A stretch of 64,000 nt of DNA, taken from assembly GCF_000495795.1 (NCBI RefSeq), contig NZ_AWGD01000010.1, forward strand, positions 1 through 64,000, read 5' to 3'. Each line of letters opens with the position of its first letter. Position 1 is the first letter of the stretch. Positions 35,274 to 43,580 of this stretch are shown piece by piece. The translations under genes were made by a program, and so were the position numbers. Under the pieces are notes generated by a model. That model searched no databases. It saw only the letters and a program-made list of their open reading frames with translations, and was not told where the DNA came from. Source of the stretch: Asticcacaulis sp. AC460. GTDB lineage: Bacteria; Pseudomonadota; Alphaproteobacteria; Caulobacterales; Caulobacteraceae.

Positions 35274-36194
35274 ATGCGTGTCTCCACCGCCGCTACCTGG
35301 TCCAACGCCCTGAACAACCTGATGAGGTCGCAGGAGCGCCAGAACAAGGCCAACGACCAGGTTTCCACCCAGAAGATCGCCACCGACCTGATGGGTTATG
35401 GCCGGTCATCGGAAATCATTGCCGCCTACCAGGCCTCCGCCTCACGCGTGAACAGCTATATCGCCGTCAACAAGTCGGTGGCCGAACGGCTGAATACCCA
35501 GGACCTGGCGCTGACCACGACCAGCGATGCCGCCGGCAATGCCAAGGAGTCGATCATGAACGCCCTGGCGTCCAACAGCGGCGCCTCGTTGATGGAAACC
35601 ATGCAGGGGGCGTTTTCGATCGCCCTGCAGGGGCTGAACATGGAGCATCACGGCCAGTATCTGTTCGCCGGCGGCAATGACAGCCAGGACCCGGTCACGG
35701 TCTCGACCCTGTCGGAACTGGCGGCGACCAATATCGACGACGTCTTCGCCAACGGCACGGTCAAGAAATCCTCACGCATCGATGCCAGCACCACGCTTCA
35801 GACCGGTTTCCTGGCGTCGGACCTGGGACGCGACATGATGCAGCTGTTCAAGGACATCCAGGAATTCAACAGCGGTCCCGACGGCCCGTTTGGTACCCAG
35901 CTCACCGACGCTCAGAAGACATTTCTGACCGAAAAGTCGACGCAGTTTTCGGCGACCTATGACGAACTGGTCGAACAGACCTCGCTGAACGGCACCCTGC
36001 AGAAGCGCGTCGAGACCAGCCAGTCCGCCCTGGAAGGCCAGGCCAGTTCCCTGTCCGAGCTGATCGGCAACCGCACGGAGGCCGACATGGCCAAGGCCTA
36101 TTCCGACCTTCAGCAGGCCCAGGTGTCGGTCCAGGCCTCGGCACAGGTCCTGGCCGACCTGCAGTCGTCGAGCCTCTTGAACCTGTTGCGGTAA
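35274..36194 (+). CDS. flgL: flagellar hook-filament junction protein FlgL (HAP3)
   Basis: FlgL is the second junction protein, flagellin-like in its ends. The 306-residue protein begins MRVSTAATWSNALNNLMRSQERQNKANDQVSTQKIATDLMGYGRSS and ends with a coiled stretch (YSDLQQAQVSVQASAQVLADLQSSSLLNLLR), both typical. AAGGAG lies seven bases before the ATG. It closes the flgK-flgL operon; a palindromic repeat begins eight bases after the stop. Confidence 0.95.
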   Translation: MRVSTAATWSNALNNLMRSQERQNKANDQVSTQKIATDLMGYGRSSEIIAAYQASASRVNSYIAVNKSVAERLNTQDLALTTTSDAAGNAKESIMNALASNSGASLMETMQGAFSIALQGLNMEHHGQYLFAGGNDSQDPVTVSTLSELAATNIDDVFANGTVKKSSRIDASTTLQTGFLASDLGRDMMQLFKDIQEFNSGPDGPFGTQLTDAQKTFLTEKSTQFSATYDELVEQTSLNGTLQKRVETSQSALEGQASSLSELIGNRTEADMAKAYSDLQQAQVSVQASAQVLADLQSSSLLNLLR

Positions 36195-36201
36195 TTTTCC
36201 T

Positions 36202-36302
36202 TATACCTCCCCGCGCTCTTCGCGTGGGGAGGGGGACCGCCCGAAGCTGTAGCAAAGCGAAGGCGAAGGGGGGGGCCTCCCCGCTCGCGGGGAGGTATCA
36301 GA
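36202..36302 (+). repeat. palindromic repeat, copy D, between flgL and the exoD-like gene
   Basis: It starts TATACCTCCCCGCGC, folds back with GCGTGGGGAGGGGGACCGCCC, and continues with CGAAGC...AGCAAAGCG..GGCGAAGGG, very close to the right copy of the DUF559 unit. It closes with a second hairpin CCTCCCCGCTCGCGGGGAGG and TATCAG. It fills the convergent space and probably serves as a two-way terminator. Confidence 0.8.
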
Positions 36303-36307
36303 ACGCG

Positions 36308-36961
36308 CTACATCATCTTCGCCAGCAGCATCTGGGCCTGGCCGCACACCCACATTACGGCTTCGACGACGTATTTGAAGAAGATCACGACCCAGGCCAT
36401 CGCCCCCGCCGCCACCGGGATCGACAACAATATGAACAGACCGTCGCGCTGCAAGACACCAAGGCCCGTCAGAACCACCGCCACGCCCGGAATGATGTTG
36501 GCACCCGGCATCGGCAGGATCAGGATCAGCGCCATCACCAGGGTCTGGACGCCGGCATAGATCATGGCCGGCCGGCGGGTCATGGCGCGCATCCGCGGCT
36601 TGGCCAGGACCTCGATCTTGCGCAGGATCGCCCCGCACGCCTTCAAGGCGCCGCGCAGGTGCTCGCCCTTGAAGCTCCACTTCTTGACGAAGCCCGGCAT
36701 CCAAAGAGACTTCGCGCCAAAGATCATCTGCAGCGCCGGCCCGATCAGCAACAGGCCGAAAAGGGTGGAAATGCCCGGAACGTTAGGAATGCAGATCGGC
36801 AGGGACAGGATCAGCAGGATCAGGCCCAGGGCACGGCCTTCGAGATGGCCCAGCAGGTCGCCGACGGACACACGGTCGCCGTCCAGCCGCGCCACCAGTT
36901 CGGACACGATCCTGGACGCCGGCACATCGTCCGAACGCATCATATGTTCCGTAAACCCCAT
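36308..36961 (-). CDS. ExoD-family exopolysaccharide synthesis protein
   Basis: 217-residue membrane protein of the ExoD family, first linked to exopolysaccharide and alkaline tolerance in rhizobia; biochemical role unknown. The family pattern is visible: GDLLGHLEGRALGLILLILSLPICIPNVPGISTLFGLLLIGPALQMIFG, then RPAMIYAGVQTLVMALILILPMPGANIIPGVAVVLTGLG. Four to five hydrophobic helices. It reads toward flgL, with the palindromic repeat between them. Confidence 0.88.
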   Translation of the reverse strand: MGFTEHMMRSDDVPASRIVSELVARLDGDRVSVGDLLGHLEGRALGLILLILSLPICIPNVPGISTLFGLLLIGPALQMIFGAKSLWMPGFVKKWSFKGEHLRGALKACGAILRKIEVLAKPRMRAMTRRPAMIYAGVQTLVMALILILPMPGANIIPGVAVVLTGLGVLQRDGLFILLSIPVAAGAMAWVVIFFKYVVEAVMWVCGQAQMLLAKMM

Positions 36962-37051
36962 GCCGCCGCATCTCCCTTTGAGCCGATTCCCCTCATAGGG
37001 TATATGAAGCGGCTATTCGACCTAATTATTCAACAGGGAACGGCAGGTGTC

Positions 37052-38251
37052 ATGCAGGTCACACAGCTCGACTTCGAGGATGCCGCTCTGGTCCGTCTCG
37101 CCTTGCCGGGCGGCGACCTCAACCTGGTCCGCGGAATCGGCTCCGGCCTGACCCTGGCGCACGACGGCACACTGTGGGGACTGGGCGACCGCGGCCCCAA
37201 CCTGAAGGTGCCTCTGGCGATCGCGCACCACGGGCCGTCCGGGCTGGAGCCCCTCGCCGGGCTCAGAGGCGCCAAGGTCATGCCCCTCCCCGCCGCGGGT
37301 CCGGCCCTGGCGCGGCTGCGGCTGGAGGGCGACCGTGTCGTCTGCGAGACGGTGCTGTATTTGCGCGACCGCAACGGACGGCCGCTGTCGGGTCTGCCGG
37401 TCGCCGCCGGCATGGGGGAGGTCGCCGTCGACCTGGACGGCCGCGAACTGGCGCCCGACCCTGGCGGCGCCGACACGGAGGGCGTGGCTGCCCTGGCCGA
37501 TGGCGGATTCTGGGTCACCGAGGAGTACGGCCCTTCGTTGTTGCGGGTAGCGGCGGATGGGGAGGTGCGGGTGCGCTGGGTGCCGGCCGGGACGCAAGAC
37601 CTTTATGCCGGCGCGGCCTATCCCGTGGCCGGCGTCCTGCCCGCCATCGCGGCGGCGCGCCAGTTCAACCGCGGCTTCGAAGGCATCGCCCTGTCGCCGG
37701 ACGAAACCCGGATATACCTGGCTTTCCAGAGTCCGCTGGCCCATCCCGATGAAGCCACCCACAGCCAGGCCCGTCATGTCCGCCTGTGGACGCTGGACGC
37801 TTCGACCGGTGCCCTGCTGGCGCAGCACCTCTATCCGCTCGATCCGCCGGATAGCTTCCGTCGTGACCTGGCGCAGGGTCCGGTCGCGTGGTGCGACCTC
37901 AAGATCAGCGAACTGGTGACCCTGGCCTGCGACTGCCTGCTGGTCCTGGAGCGCGGTTCGGCGACGACCAAGTTCTATACCGTCCGTCTTGACGGGCCGG
38001 GGCTTGCTCCCGACCATATTGATCCGGCGACGCGGCCGACCGCCGAGCAGTTGAGCGCCGCCGGAGCGGCCGTGCCGGAACTGGCCAAGACCGTGGTGTT
38101 TTCAACCGACGATATGCCGCAGATCGGTCACGACCTGGAAGGCGTGGTGAAGTTGGGGCCGCGTAGCCTGCTTCTGGTCAATGACAACGACCTCGGGGTC
38201 GAAGGGGTCGCCACCCGGTTCTGGCGGGTCGAACTGGACGCCGATCTGTAA
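37052..38251 (+). CDS. phytase-like / esterase-like domain protein
   Basis: About 399 residues forming a beta-propeller of the esterase-like activity of phytase family (PF13449). Typical pieces are LVRGIGSGLTL, DTEGVAALADGGFWVTEEYGPSLLRV, FNRGFEGIALSPDETRIYLAFQSP and LEGVVKLGPRSLLLVNDND. No export signal is evident. I chose the ATG at 37052 with AGGTGT upstream; an in-frame ATG at 37004 (MKRLFDLI) with AGGG upstream is possible. The large upstream extension of the frame is a shadow over the ExoD gene. Substrate unknown. Confidence 0.8.
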   Translation: MQVTQLDFEDAALVRLALPGGDLNLVRGIGSGLTLAHDGTLWGLGDRGPNLKVPLAIAHHGPSGLEPLAGLRGAKVMPLPAAGPALARLRLEGDRVVCETVLYLRDRNGRPLSGLPVAAGMGEVAVDLDGRELAPDPGGADTEGVAALADGGFWVTEEYGPSLLRVAADGEVRVRWVPAGTQDLYAGAAYPVAGVLPAIAAARQFNRGFEGIALSPDETRIYLAFQSPLAHPDEATHSQARHVRLWTLDASTGALLAQHLYPLDPPDSFRRDLAQGPVAWCDLKISELVTLACDCLLVLERGSATTKFYTVRLDGPGLAPDHIDPATRPTAEQLSAAGAAVPELAKTVVFSTDDMPQIGHDLEGVVKLGPRSLLLVNDNDLGVEGVATRFWRVELDADL

Positions 38252-38303
38252 GGTTTTGGCGGCTCCTCTGGCAATTTGACCGGACTTCCCTTATTTACGC
38301 GGC

Positions 38304-39491
38304 ATGAAGGCCTGTCCCATCCCGCTGATCGAATCCGCCGACCTCGACGCCGCCATTGCCGCGACGCGCGCAAGTGTCGGCCTGCCCGCCGGCGCGCGCA
38401 TCGTCGCCGCCATGTCCGGCGGGGTCGATTCCACCGTGGTCGCCGCCCTGCTCGCCGCCGCCGGCTACGAGGTCATCGGCGTGACCCTGCAACTCTACGA
38501 CCACGGCGCCGCGCTGAAGAAAACTGGCGCCTGCTGCGCCGGCCAGGACATTCACGACGCCCGCATGGCATCCGAAAAGATCGGCATCCCGCACTATGTG
38601 CTCGACTACGAAAGCCGGTTCCGCGACCAGGTGATCGAGGAATTCGCCGACTCGTACCTGCGCGGCGAAACCCCGGTGCCGTGCATCCGCTGCAATCAAA
38701 GCGTCAAGTTCAACGATCTGCTGCAGGTGGCCAGGGACCTGGGCGCCGAAGCCATGGCTACCGGGCATTATGTGGAGCGTTCCGATGAGGATGGCGTCGT
38801 GTCGTTGCGCCGCGCCGCCGACCAGAGCCGTGACCAGAGCTATTTCCTGTTCGCCACCACGCGCGAGCAACTCGATTACCTGCGGTTCCCGCTGGCCGGC
38901 ATCCCCAAGCCCCAGGTGCGCGATATCGCCGTTCAGCTGGGGCTGAAGGTGGCGCAGAAGCCCGACAGCCAGGACATCTGTTTCGTGCCGGAAGGCAAGT
39001 ACACCAACCTGATCGACCGTTTGCGGCCGCAGGGGCGCGAAAAGGGCGCCATCCGCCATATCGACGGGCGGGTTTTGGGGACGCATGACGGCATCACCGG
39101 CTATACGATCGGCCAGCGCCGCGGGCTGAATGTGGCGGTCGGTGAGCCGCTGTTCGTGGTCAAGATCGATCCCGATGCCAAGGAGATCCTGGTTGGACCG
39201 CGCGAGGCCTTATTGACGCGTGCCCTGACCTTGAAGGAGACCAACTGGCTTGGCAGCGAGGCCGATGTCGCGGCGGCGGCGGATGCGCGCAAGCCGGTGC
39301 TGGCGCGCGTCCGCTCGACCCGTCCGCCGGTGGCGGCGCGGCTGGTGGCGGGCGTATCGGGCATCGAGGTCGAGTTCGACGACGCGGAAGAAGGCGTGGC
39401 GCCGGGCCAGGCCTGCGTCCTGTACGATGTCGAAGACTCGGGCCGGGTGCTGGGCGGCGGCTTTATCGCGGCGACACGCGCGGCGGTTTAG
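38304..39491 (+). CDS. mnmA: tRNA 2-thiouridine(34) synthase MnmA
   Basis: MnmA thiolates U34 in the anticodon of tRNA-Lys, -Glu and -Gln. The 395-residue protein has the PP-loop SGGVDS (38-43), CCAGQD after it, the cysteine in IRCNQSVKF, and the second catalytic cysteine in [12 protein letters not shown], all conserved. The C-terminal tRNA-binding barrel is complete. It converges with the HxlR gene with a four-base overlap. Confidence 0.96.
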   Translation: MKACPIPLIESADLDAAIAATRASVGLPAGARIVAAMSGGVDSTVVAALLAAAGYEVIGVTLQLYDHGAALKKTGACCAGQDIHDARMASEKIGIPHYVLDYESRFRDQVIEEFADSYLRGETPVPCIRCNQSVKFNDLLQVARDLGAEAMATGHYVERSDEDGVVSLRRAADQSRDQSYFLFATTREQLDYLRFPLAGIPKPQVRDIAVQLGLKVAQKPDSQDICFVPEGKYTNLIDRLRPQGREKGAIRHIDGRVLGTHDGITGYTIGQRRGLNVAVGEPLFVVKIDPDAKEILVGPREALLTRALTLKETNWLGSEADVAAAADARKPVLARVRSTRPPVAARLVAGVSGIEVEFDDAEEGVAPGQACVLYDVEDSGRVLGGGFIAATRAAV

Positions 39492-39985
39492 CTTTCGGCG
39501 GCTTCGGGCGATCGCTCGTACAGTTCGCCGATCGACGGCGCGTCGGGATTGAGCTTTTCCGTCACATCGCCGCGCTTCAGGGCTTCCTGGCAGTGGGCGC
39601 AGTGCGACACCGGATGCAGCTCGTGGCCGCAGCTATGGATCAGGCCGGTTGCCGGCACTTCCTCGCCATAGACGTTACGCTTACCCCAATCCAGCATGTG
39701 CAGGATCATCGGCCGCAGCTCATGGCCCTTGTCGGTCAGGAGATATTCGTGGCGCTTCGGCCGGTCGCAATAGATGCGCATCTCGAAGATGCCATGCGCC
39801 ACCAGGTGCTTCAGCCGGGCAGCCAGCACATTGCGCGCCATGCCCAGTGAGTCCTGCCATTGCTCGAAACGGGCAATGCCTTTGAAAGCATCGCGAATAA
39901 TCAACAGCGTCCAGGGCTCTCCGACTATGTCGAGAGTCGCCGCTATGGCGCAATTTTGCTTACTGTAGTCTGCGGAACGCCCCAT
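39488..39985 (-). CDS. HxlR family transcriptional regulator
   Basis: 165-residue winged-helix regulator starting [34 protein letters not shown], the classic HxlR opening. The cysteine at position 12 lies where redox- or aldehyde-sensing HxlR proteins keep their sensor Cys. The C-terminus has four more cysteines and two histidines ([16 protein letters not shown]), which looks like a zinc-binding tail and is longer than usual. The frame extends 25 codons upstream, but the HxlR start is clearly at 39985. Target unknown. Confidence 0.87.
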   Translation of the reverse strand: MGRSADYSKQNCAIAATLDIVGEPWTLLIIRDAFKGIARFEQWQDSLGMARNVLAARLKHLVAHGIFEMRIYCDRPKRHEYLLTDKGHELRPMILHMLDWGKRNVYGEEVPATGLIHSCGHELHPVSHCAHCQEALKRGDVTEKLNPDAPSIGELYERSPEAAES

Positions 39986-40145
39986 GGTCAGTCGGTACTC
40001 ATCTACTTTTATGTTGTTATAAACGTCGGTTTTGCTCTTGCGGCAAACCTTATACGCCATACCAATCTAAATCCGTCGCAAGGCCACAATAAGGCCGCGA
40101 TCATGACCGGTCTGCAAAATTATCCGTGGACGGAGGGGAAGGGTC

Positions 40146-40634
40146 TTAGGGGTTGAAGGCCAAAAGACCGGCCAGGGCGCGCACAGCCGTGGCGTCGTCG
40201 CGGCGGACGAAGTCCTGCTCGAAGCGGCCATCCTGCCAGTGGACCAGGACGCTGGTCCCGCCGTCCAGCCCCAGAATCAGGCTGTCCTGGCGGGTGACAA
40301 TGGCGCCGCCGCAGTCGCTGGCATAGTCGCCGCAATCGCTGTCGAAGGCGCCCGGCGCCACGACCCGCAGGTCGGGCGCGGTATTGGCAGGGGCTTCCAG
40401 GCTGGTAATGCGCAGGTCACGCGTCCCGTTCAGACGGACGTGGACAGCGACGCGGCCGGAGTCTTCGGCCACCAGGTACAGGTCGTCGGTCTGGCCGTTG
40501 CCGTCGAAATCGCCATCGCGCAGTTGGCTTTCATGGGCGGCATGCAGGGGATTCAGATCCGGCGTAAAGGTCGCTGCCGTCGCCGAACCCGTGGCCACAG
40601 CCAAAACACACACCGCCGCGATCATCCGCAACAT
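40146..40634 (-). CDS. secreted hypothetical protein with Ca-binding-like loop
   Basis: 162-residue exported protein with signal peptide MLRMIAAVCVLAVATGSATA. The mature N-terminus contains DGDFDGNGQTDDLYL, an EF-hand-like calcium loop of the kind seen in FG-GAP/VCBS or dockerin repeats, followed by a short beta-rich stretch. The two Cys in FDSDCGDYASDCGG could form a disulfide. GAGGGTGTCGG precedes the ATG. No family assigned. Confidence 0.72.
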   Translation of the reverse strand: MLRMIAAVCVLAVATGSATAATFTPDLNPLHAAHESQLRDGDFDGNGQTDDLYLVAEDSGRVAVHVRLNGTRDLRITSLEAPANTAPDLRVVAPGAFDSDCGDYASDCGGAIVTRQDSLILGLDGGTSVLVHWQDGRFEQDFVRRDDATAVRALAGLLAFNP

Positions 40635-40768
40635 CCGACACCCTCACCTGTTTCCTATGCGGCGCCGGAATGTTCGTAAACGAGACATTAACGACTGCCG
40701 TGCGTGGTTGCCACGCAGGTTTGGTGCCAGCTTTGCCATAAGGCGGGGAAAGCATCAATAAGAATTTG

Positions 40769-40936
40769 TTAACCAGTTACATCGTTGATAATATTGTTAT
40801 TTTCTACATCATCGCGGCCGGCTTCGGCCAGCGGTGGGCCAAACAGCAGCCAGGACAGGTCTGGGCCCTTCGTCTCGCGGTGGGCCGACTGAAGCAGGCT
40901 GACCAATACAGCCGGTCCGAGACTCAATAACAGCAC
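40769..40936 (-). CDS. small hypothetical protein (55 aa) with a strong RBS
   Basis: A short frame from a GTG at 40936, preceded by GAGGAG six bases upstream, runs to a TAA at 40769. The product begins with a hydrophobic helix (LLLSLGPAVLVSLLQSA) and ends in a polar Asn/Asp-rich tail (GRDDVENNNIINDVTG). It may be a single-pass membrane microprotein. It lies upstream of the FG-GAP-like gene on the same strand, with a TGCGTGG...CCACGCA hairpin between them (40701-40717). No homologue recognised. Confidence 0.45.
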   Translation of the reverse strand: MLLLSLGPAVLVSLLQSAHRETKGPDLSWLLFGPPLAEAGRDDVENNNIINDVTG

Positions 40937-41043
40937 GATACGCTCCTCATGATGCGATTGAGAATAAATCGCAATTATGAAAAGGCAAGCGCCAAACTGT
41001 CACGTGTGCGTGAAAGGATCAGCTTCGACCTAGGCCTATCCAG

Positions 41044-41330
41044 CTCCCGCGCGAAGCGCCTTCATGCCAAACTTCATGACGTTCTCCGCTTTAGGCGGCT
41101 ACGCCCTGAATTCCGTGTTTTCCGTGTCGCCGCGCAGCGGCCTCAGTGTTTTCCGTGTTCCGACTTTTTGTCTCAGCGCGCTCCCCGCCGGCCGGCCGGC
41201 CGCCAGCATTTAAGAGGAACACGGAAAACACTGAAACGCCGCCTATGGCGGCGCGCACGGAAGTCACGGAATTCAGGACGTGGGCGAGGTCAGCGGGCAA
41301 CCATCACATTGAGGGCGCTTCGCGCGGGAG
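41044..41330. repeat. 287-bp MITE-like element with 17-bp perfect terminal inverted repeats
   Basis: CTCCCGCGCGAAGCGCC (41044-41060) is exactly inverted at 41314-41330. Inside, a second imperfect inverted repeat of about 60 bases (around 41101-41160 and 41215-41280) is built from TTCCGTG units with exact ends CTGAATTCCGTG and CAGTGTTTTCCGTGTTCC. No gene and no clear target duplication. The rest of the stretch 40937-41339 holds nothing else recognisable. Confidence 0.7.
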
Positions 41331-41339
41331 GTGCCGCCC

Positions 41340-42614
41340 CTACTGCAGCTTCAGCGCACCGATCACGGCCGGGGCGGGTTCCGGATTGACCGCATTGCCC
41401 TGGCCGTCCAGGTTATCCCACTGGCTGCGGGCGACGAAGATGAAGTGGTCCCCCGTCACCAGGCCTTGCGTCGGCTGCGACAGTTCCTTCGACCGCAGCA
41501 CCGTCTCGACCTCCACGATCTGCGACCAGTCGTCCGACATGCGCAGACGCACCACGCGGTTGGGCTCGAAGCCGTTCTGGATGGCGATGATGTCGTTGCC
41601 ATGCCGCGAGATCGACGAGAAGCCCAGGGTCGAGCCATTGTCCGGCGGCAGGATCCGCATCATGCTGCCCGCCGCCAGGTCGACACGGTAAAGGCCCGAC
41701 ACGAAATCGGCGACGATCAGCACGCCGGCCTCTTCATTTTCGACGATCCCCATGGGCGAGTCGAGATAGCCTTCGGGGATCAGCACCTGCAATTCGCCCT
41801 GGTAGCCGTTCAGCCGCAGGATCTCGCCATGGGTGATGTCGGCGACATAGAGATCGTCGCGACCCATCAGCATGTGGCCGAAACGGCGATCGTCACCGGC
41901 CGTGAAGCTTTGCAGGATCTGGCCGTTGGCCGGATCGATCACCACCACCTTGGAGCTGATGGTCAGTTTAGGATCATAGGTTTTGGTCTGGCGCGTGGCC
42001 GCCGTGGTCGCCCACAGCCGGTTGTCGCGCAGGCCCAGTCCGTAGGCCGCCACGCCCGGGCGGAAGCTGACGACGTCGCGACTGCCGGCCGCCGTCAGGG
42101 CCGTCACCTTGCCGGAGCGGACATGGCTGAGGAACATCTGCTCGCTGGTCGGGGCATAGGCGATGGCGTCGGTCAGGGTGAAGCCCGACAAGGTCGCGGT
42201 GACATGCATCTCACCGACCCCGCTCTGGTTGCTGGCCAGCTGGTCCTCCAGGTCGGCGTCCCAGATGGCATTGAAGTCGGGATGGCGCGCCAGGTCCAGG
42301 ACATAGCCCCGCCCCAGATACTCGGCCATGGTCTTCCTGGCCTCGGTCTTGCGCTTCTGTTGCAGCGACACCTGGGTCCGCAGCAACAGGACCGAGGGCG
42401 AATCCGGCATGATGACCCCGGCCTGGGCCAGGCGTTGCGACGCCGTCGCCAGGTCGCCGCCGTCCAGAGCCGTCATCCCGGCGGTGCGGCGGTCGCGGAA
42501 CTGACCCAGTTCGGAATTGGGATCGACAGTTTGCGCACCGGCGCCGGTTGCCCCAAGAACTGAACATGCCGCCAAGGTCGCGGCCAGAAGCATTCTGCTC
42601 ACGTGGCGTTTCAT
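41340..42614 (-). CDS. exported beta-propeller protein with N-terminal TPR-like region
   Basis: 424-residue periplasmic protein. The signal peptide ends near GAGAQ. Residues about 35-110 look like a TPR pair (ALDGGDLATASQRLAQAGVIMPDSPSVLLLRTQVSLQQKRKTEARKTM). The rest is an SMP-30/NHL-like propeller (YVADITHGEILRLNGYQGELQVLIPEGYLDSPMGIVENE). Substrate unknown. Its ATG overlaps the stop of the Lrp gene by four bases, so it is coupled to that regulator. Confidence 0.72.
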   Translation of the reverse strand: MKRHVSRMLLAATLAACSVLGATGAGAQTVDPNSELGQFRDRRTAGMTALDGGDLATASQRLAQAGVIMPDSPSVLLLRTQVSLQQKRKTEARKTMAEYLGRGYVLDLARHPDFNAIWDADLEDQLASNQSGVGEMHVTATLSGFTLTDAIAYAPTSEQMFLSHVRSGKVTALTAAGSRDVVSFRPGVAAYGLGLRDNRLWATTAATRQTKTYDPKLTISSKVVVIDPANGQILQSFTAGDDRRFGHMLMGRDDLYVADITHGEILRLNGYQGELQVLIPEGYLDSPMGIVENEEAGVLIVADFVSGLYRVDLAAGSMMRILPPDNGSTLGFSSISRHGNDIIAIQNGFEPNRVVRLRMSDDWSQIVEVETVLRSKELSQPTQGLVTGDHFIFVARSQWDNLDGQGNAVNPEPAPAVIGALKLQ

Positions 42615-43138
42615 CGTCCCCCCTCCCGGGCGACCAGTTTCGGTGGATCCTTGGCGTCGGGCTGCAAGGTCAGGCGGATCGGCACGGCGGTGGTCGAACG
42701 CACGGTGCGCATGACGATGCGCGACTCGACGCCGGAGACCAGGTCCGAGGCCAGCAGCTTGTCGCGCAGGAAGTCGTCATAGGCGTGCATGTCGCTGGTC
42801 ATGACGCGCAGCATATAGTCTTCGTGGCCGGTGACCGTGGCGCAGGCGACGACCTCGGGCCAGTTGGCCAGGCAGGCTTCGAAGGCTTCGAGATTGGTCC
42901 GCGACGGCAGGCTGAGCTTGACCGAGACATAGACTTCGAAGCCCAGGCCCAGCTTGTCGGCGTCCAGAACGGTGACGCGCTTCTTGATGACGCCTAAGTC
43001 TTCGAGCCGCTTGATGCGGCGCCAGCACGGCGACGGCGACAAACCGACACGTTCGGCCAGGTCGGCCACGGAAAGAGATGCGTCTTCCTGGATCAGGTCG
43101 AGAATACGCGCATCCAGTTCATCAATCAAATCGGACAA
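42611..43138 (-). CDS. Lrp/AsnC family transcriptional regulator
   Basis: 175-residue Lrp-type regulator: HTH (LDARILDLIQEDASLSVADLAERVGLSPSPCWRRIKRLED) and a RAM ligand-binding domain (VVACATVTGHEDYMLRVMTSDMHAYDDFL). The start appears to be a TTG at 43138 with GGGG upstream. It is the first gene of a two-gene unit with the propeller protein, an unusual partner for Lrp. The C-terminal tail is longer than normal. Confidence 0.88.
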   Translation of the reverse strand: MSDLIDELDARILDLIQEDASLSVADLAERVGLSPSPCWRRIKRLEDLGVIKKRVTVLDADKLGLGFEVYVSVKLSLPSRTNLEAFEACLANWPEVVACATVTGHEDYMLRVMTSDMHAYDDFLRDKLLASDLVSGVESRIVMRTVRSTTAVPIRLTLQPDAKDPPKLVAREGGR

Positions 43139-43337
43139 AATTTACCCCGGCAACGCGATACAATGGCACCCCACAGCACTATAGACCGCAAAATCCGGAA
43201 ATTTCTACCCCGTTCAGAAAATATGCCGGGCTGTGGTGTGCAGGGTGCAAATTCCTGCGCGGGAGGGCTTGAACCCGTGGGGCTTATTGGCTATACGCGG
43301 TCCCCTTCGTACGGGCGTTCAACGCAGCACGACAGAT

Positions 43338-43414
43338 GGTTGGGTAGCTCAGATGGTTAGAGCGGTGGATTCATAACCCACAGGTCGGCGGTTCGATCCC
43401 GCCTCCAACCACCA
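43338..43414 (+). tRNA. tRNA-Met (CAU), elongator type
   Basis: A 77-base cloverleaf with acceptor GGTTGGG/TCCAACC, D arm AGCTCAGATGGTTAGAGC, anticodon CAT in GATTCATAACCC, T arm GGCGG-TTCGATC-CCGCC and encoded CCA. Initiator tRNA is excluded because the first pair is G-C. A tRNA-Ile2 with CAU, modified to lysidine, is not fully excluded. The 199 bases upstream hold no gene. Confidence 0.92.
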
Positions 43415-43430
43415 ATTTCTGCGAAATTGG
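43412..43430 (+). terminator. hairpin at the tRNA 3' end
   Basis: CCAATTTC-TGC-GAAATTGG is a perfect 8-bp stem that uses the tRNA CCA as its first bases, followed by ATTCTT. It probably ends the tRNA transcript. Confidence 0.55.
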
Positions 43431-43438
43431 ATTCTTAG

Positions 43439-43539
43439 TTGGCGCTCAGAGGCTTCGCCTCTTGGCGGCGCGCAGCCTGCGCTCCCGCTTGGTCGCTAGG
43501 TCGCTTCGCTCCATTCTTTGTTTGGCGCTCAGAGGCTTC
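43439..43539. repeat. 18-bp direct repeat downstream of tRNA-Met
   Basis: TTGGCGCTCAGAGGCTTC occurs at 43439-43456 and again at 43522-43539, 83 bases apart. Direct repeats next to a tRNA can be relics of integration, but neither copy matches the tRNA 3' end. Confidence 0.6.
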
Positions 43540-43580
43540 ATCGCCAAACGCTACGGAGGTGGTACGCGCGACTAGGCCGA

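Noticed and set aside
36224-37051. Upstream extension of the phytase-like gene
   Set aside because: It reads antisense through the repeat and the ExoD gene; composition is Arg/His/Gln-rich.
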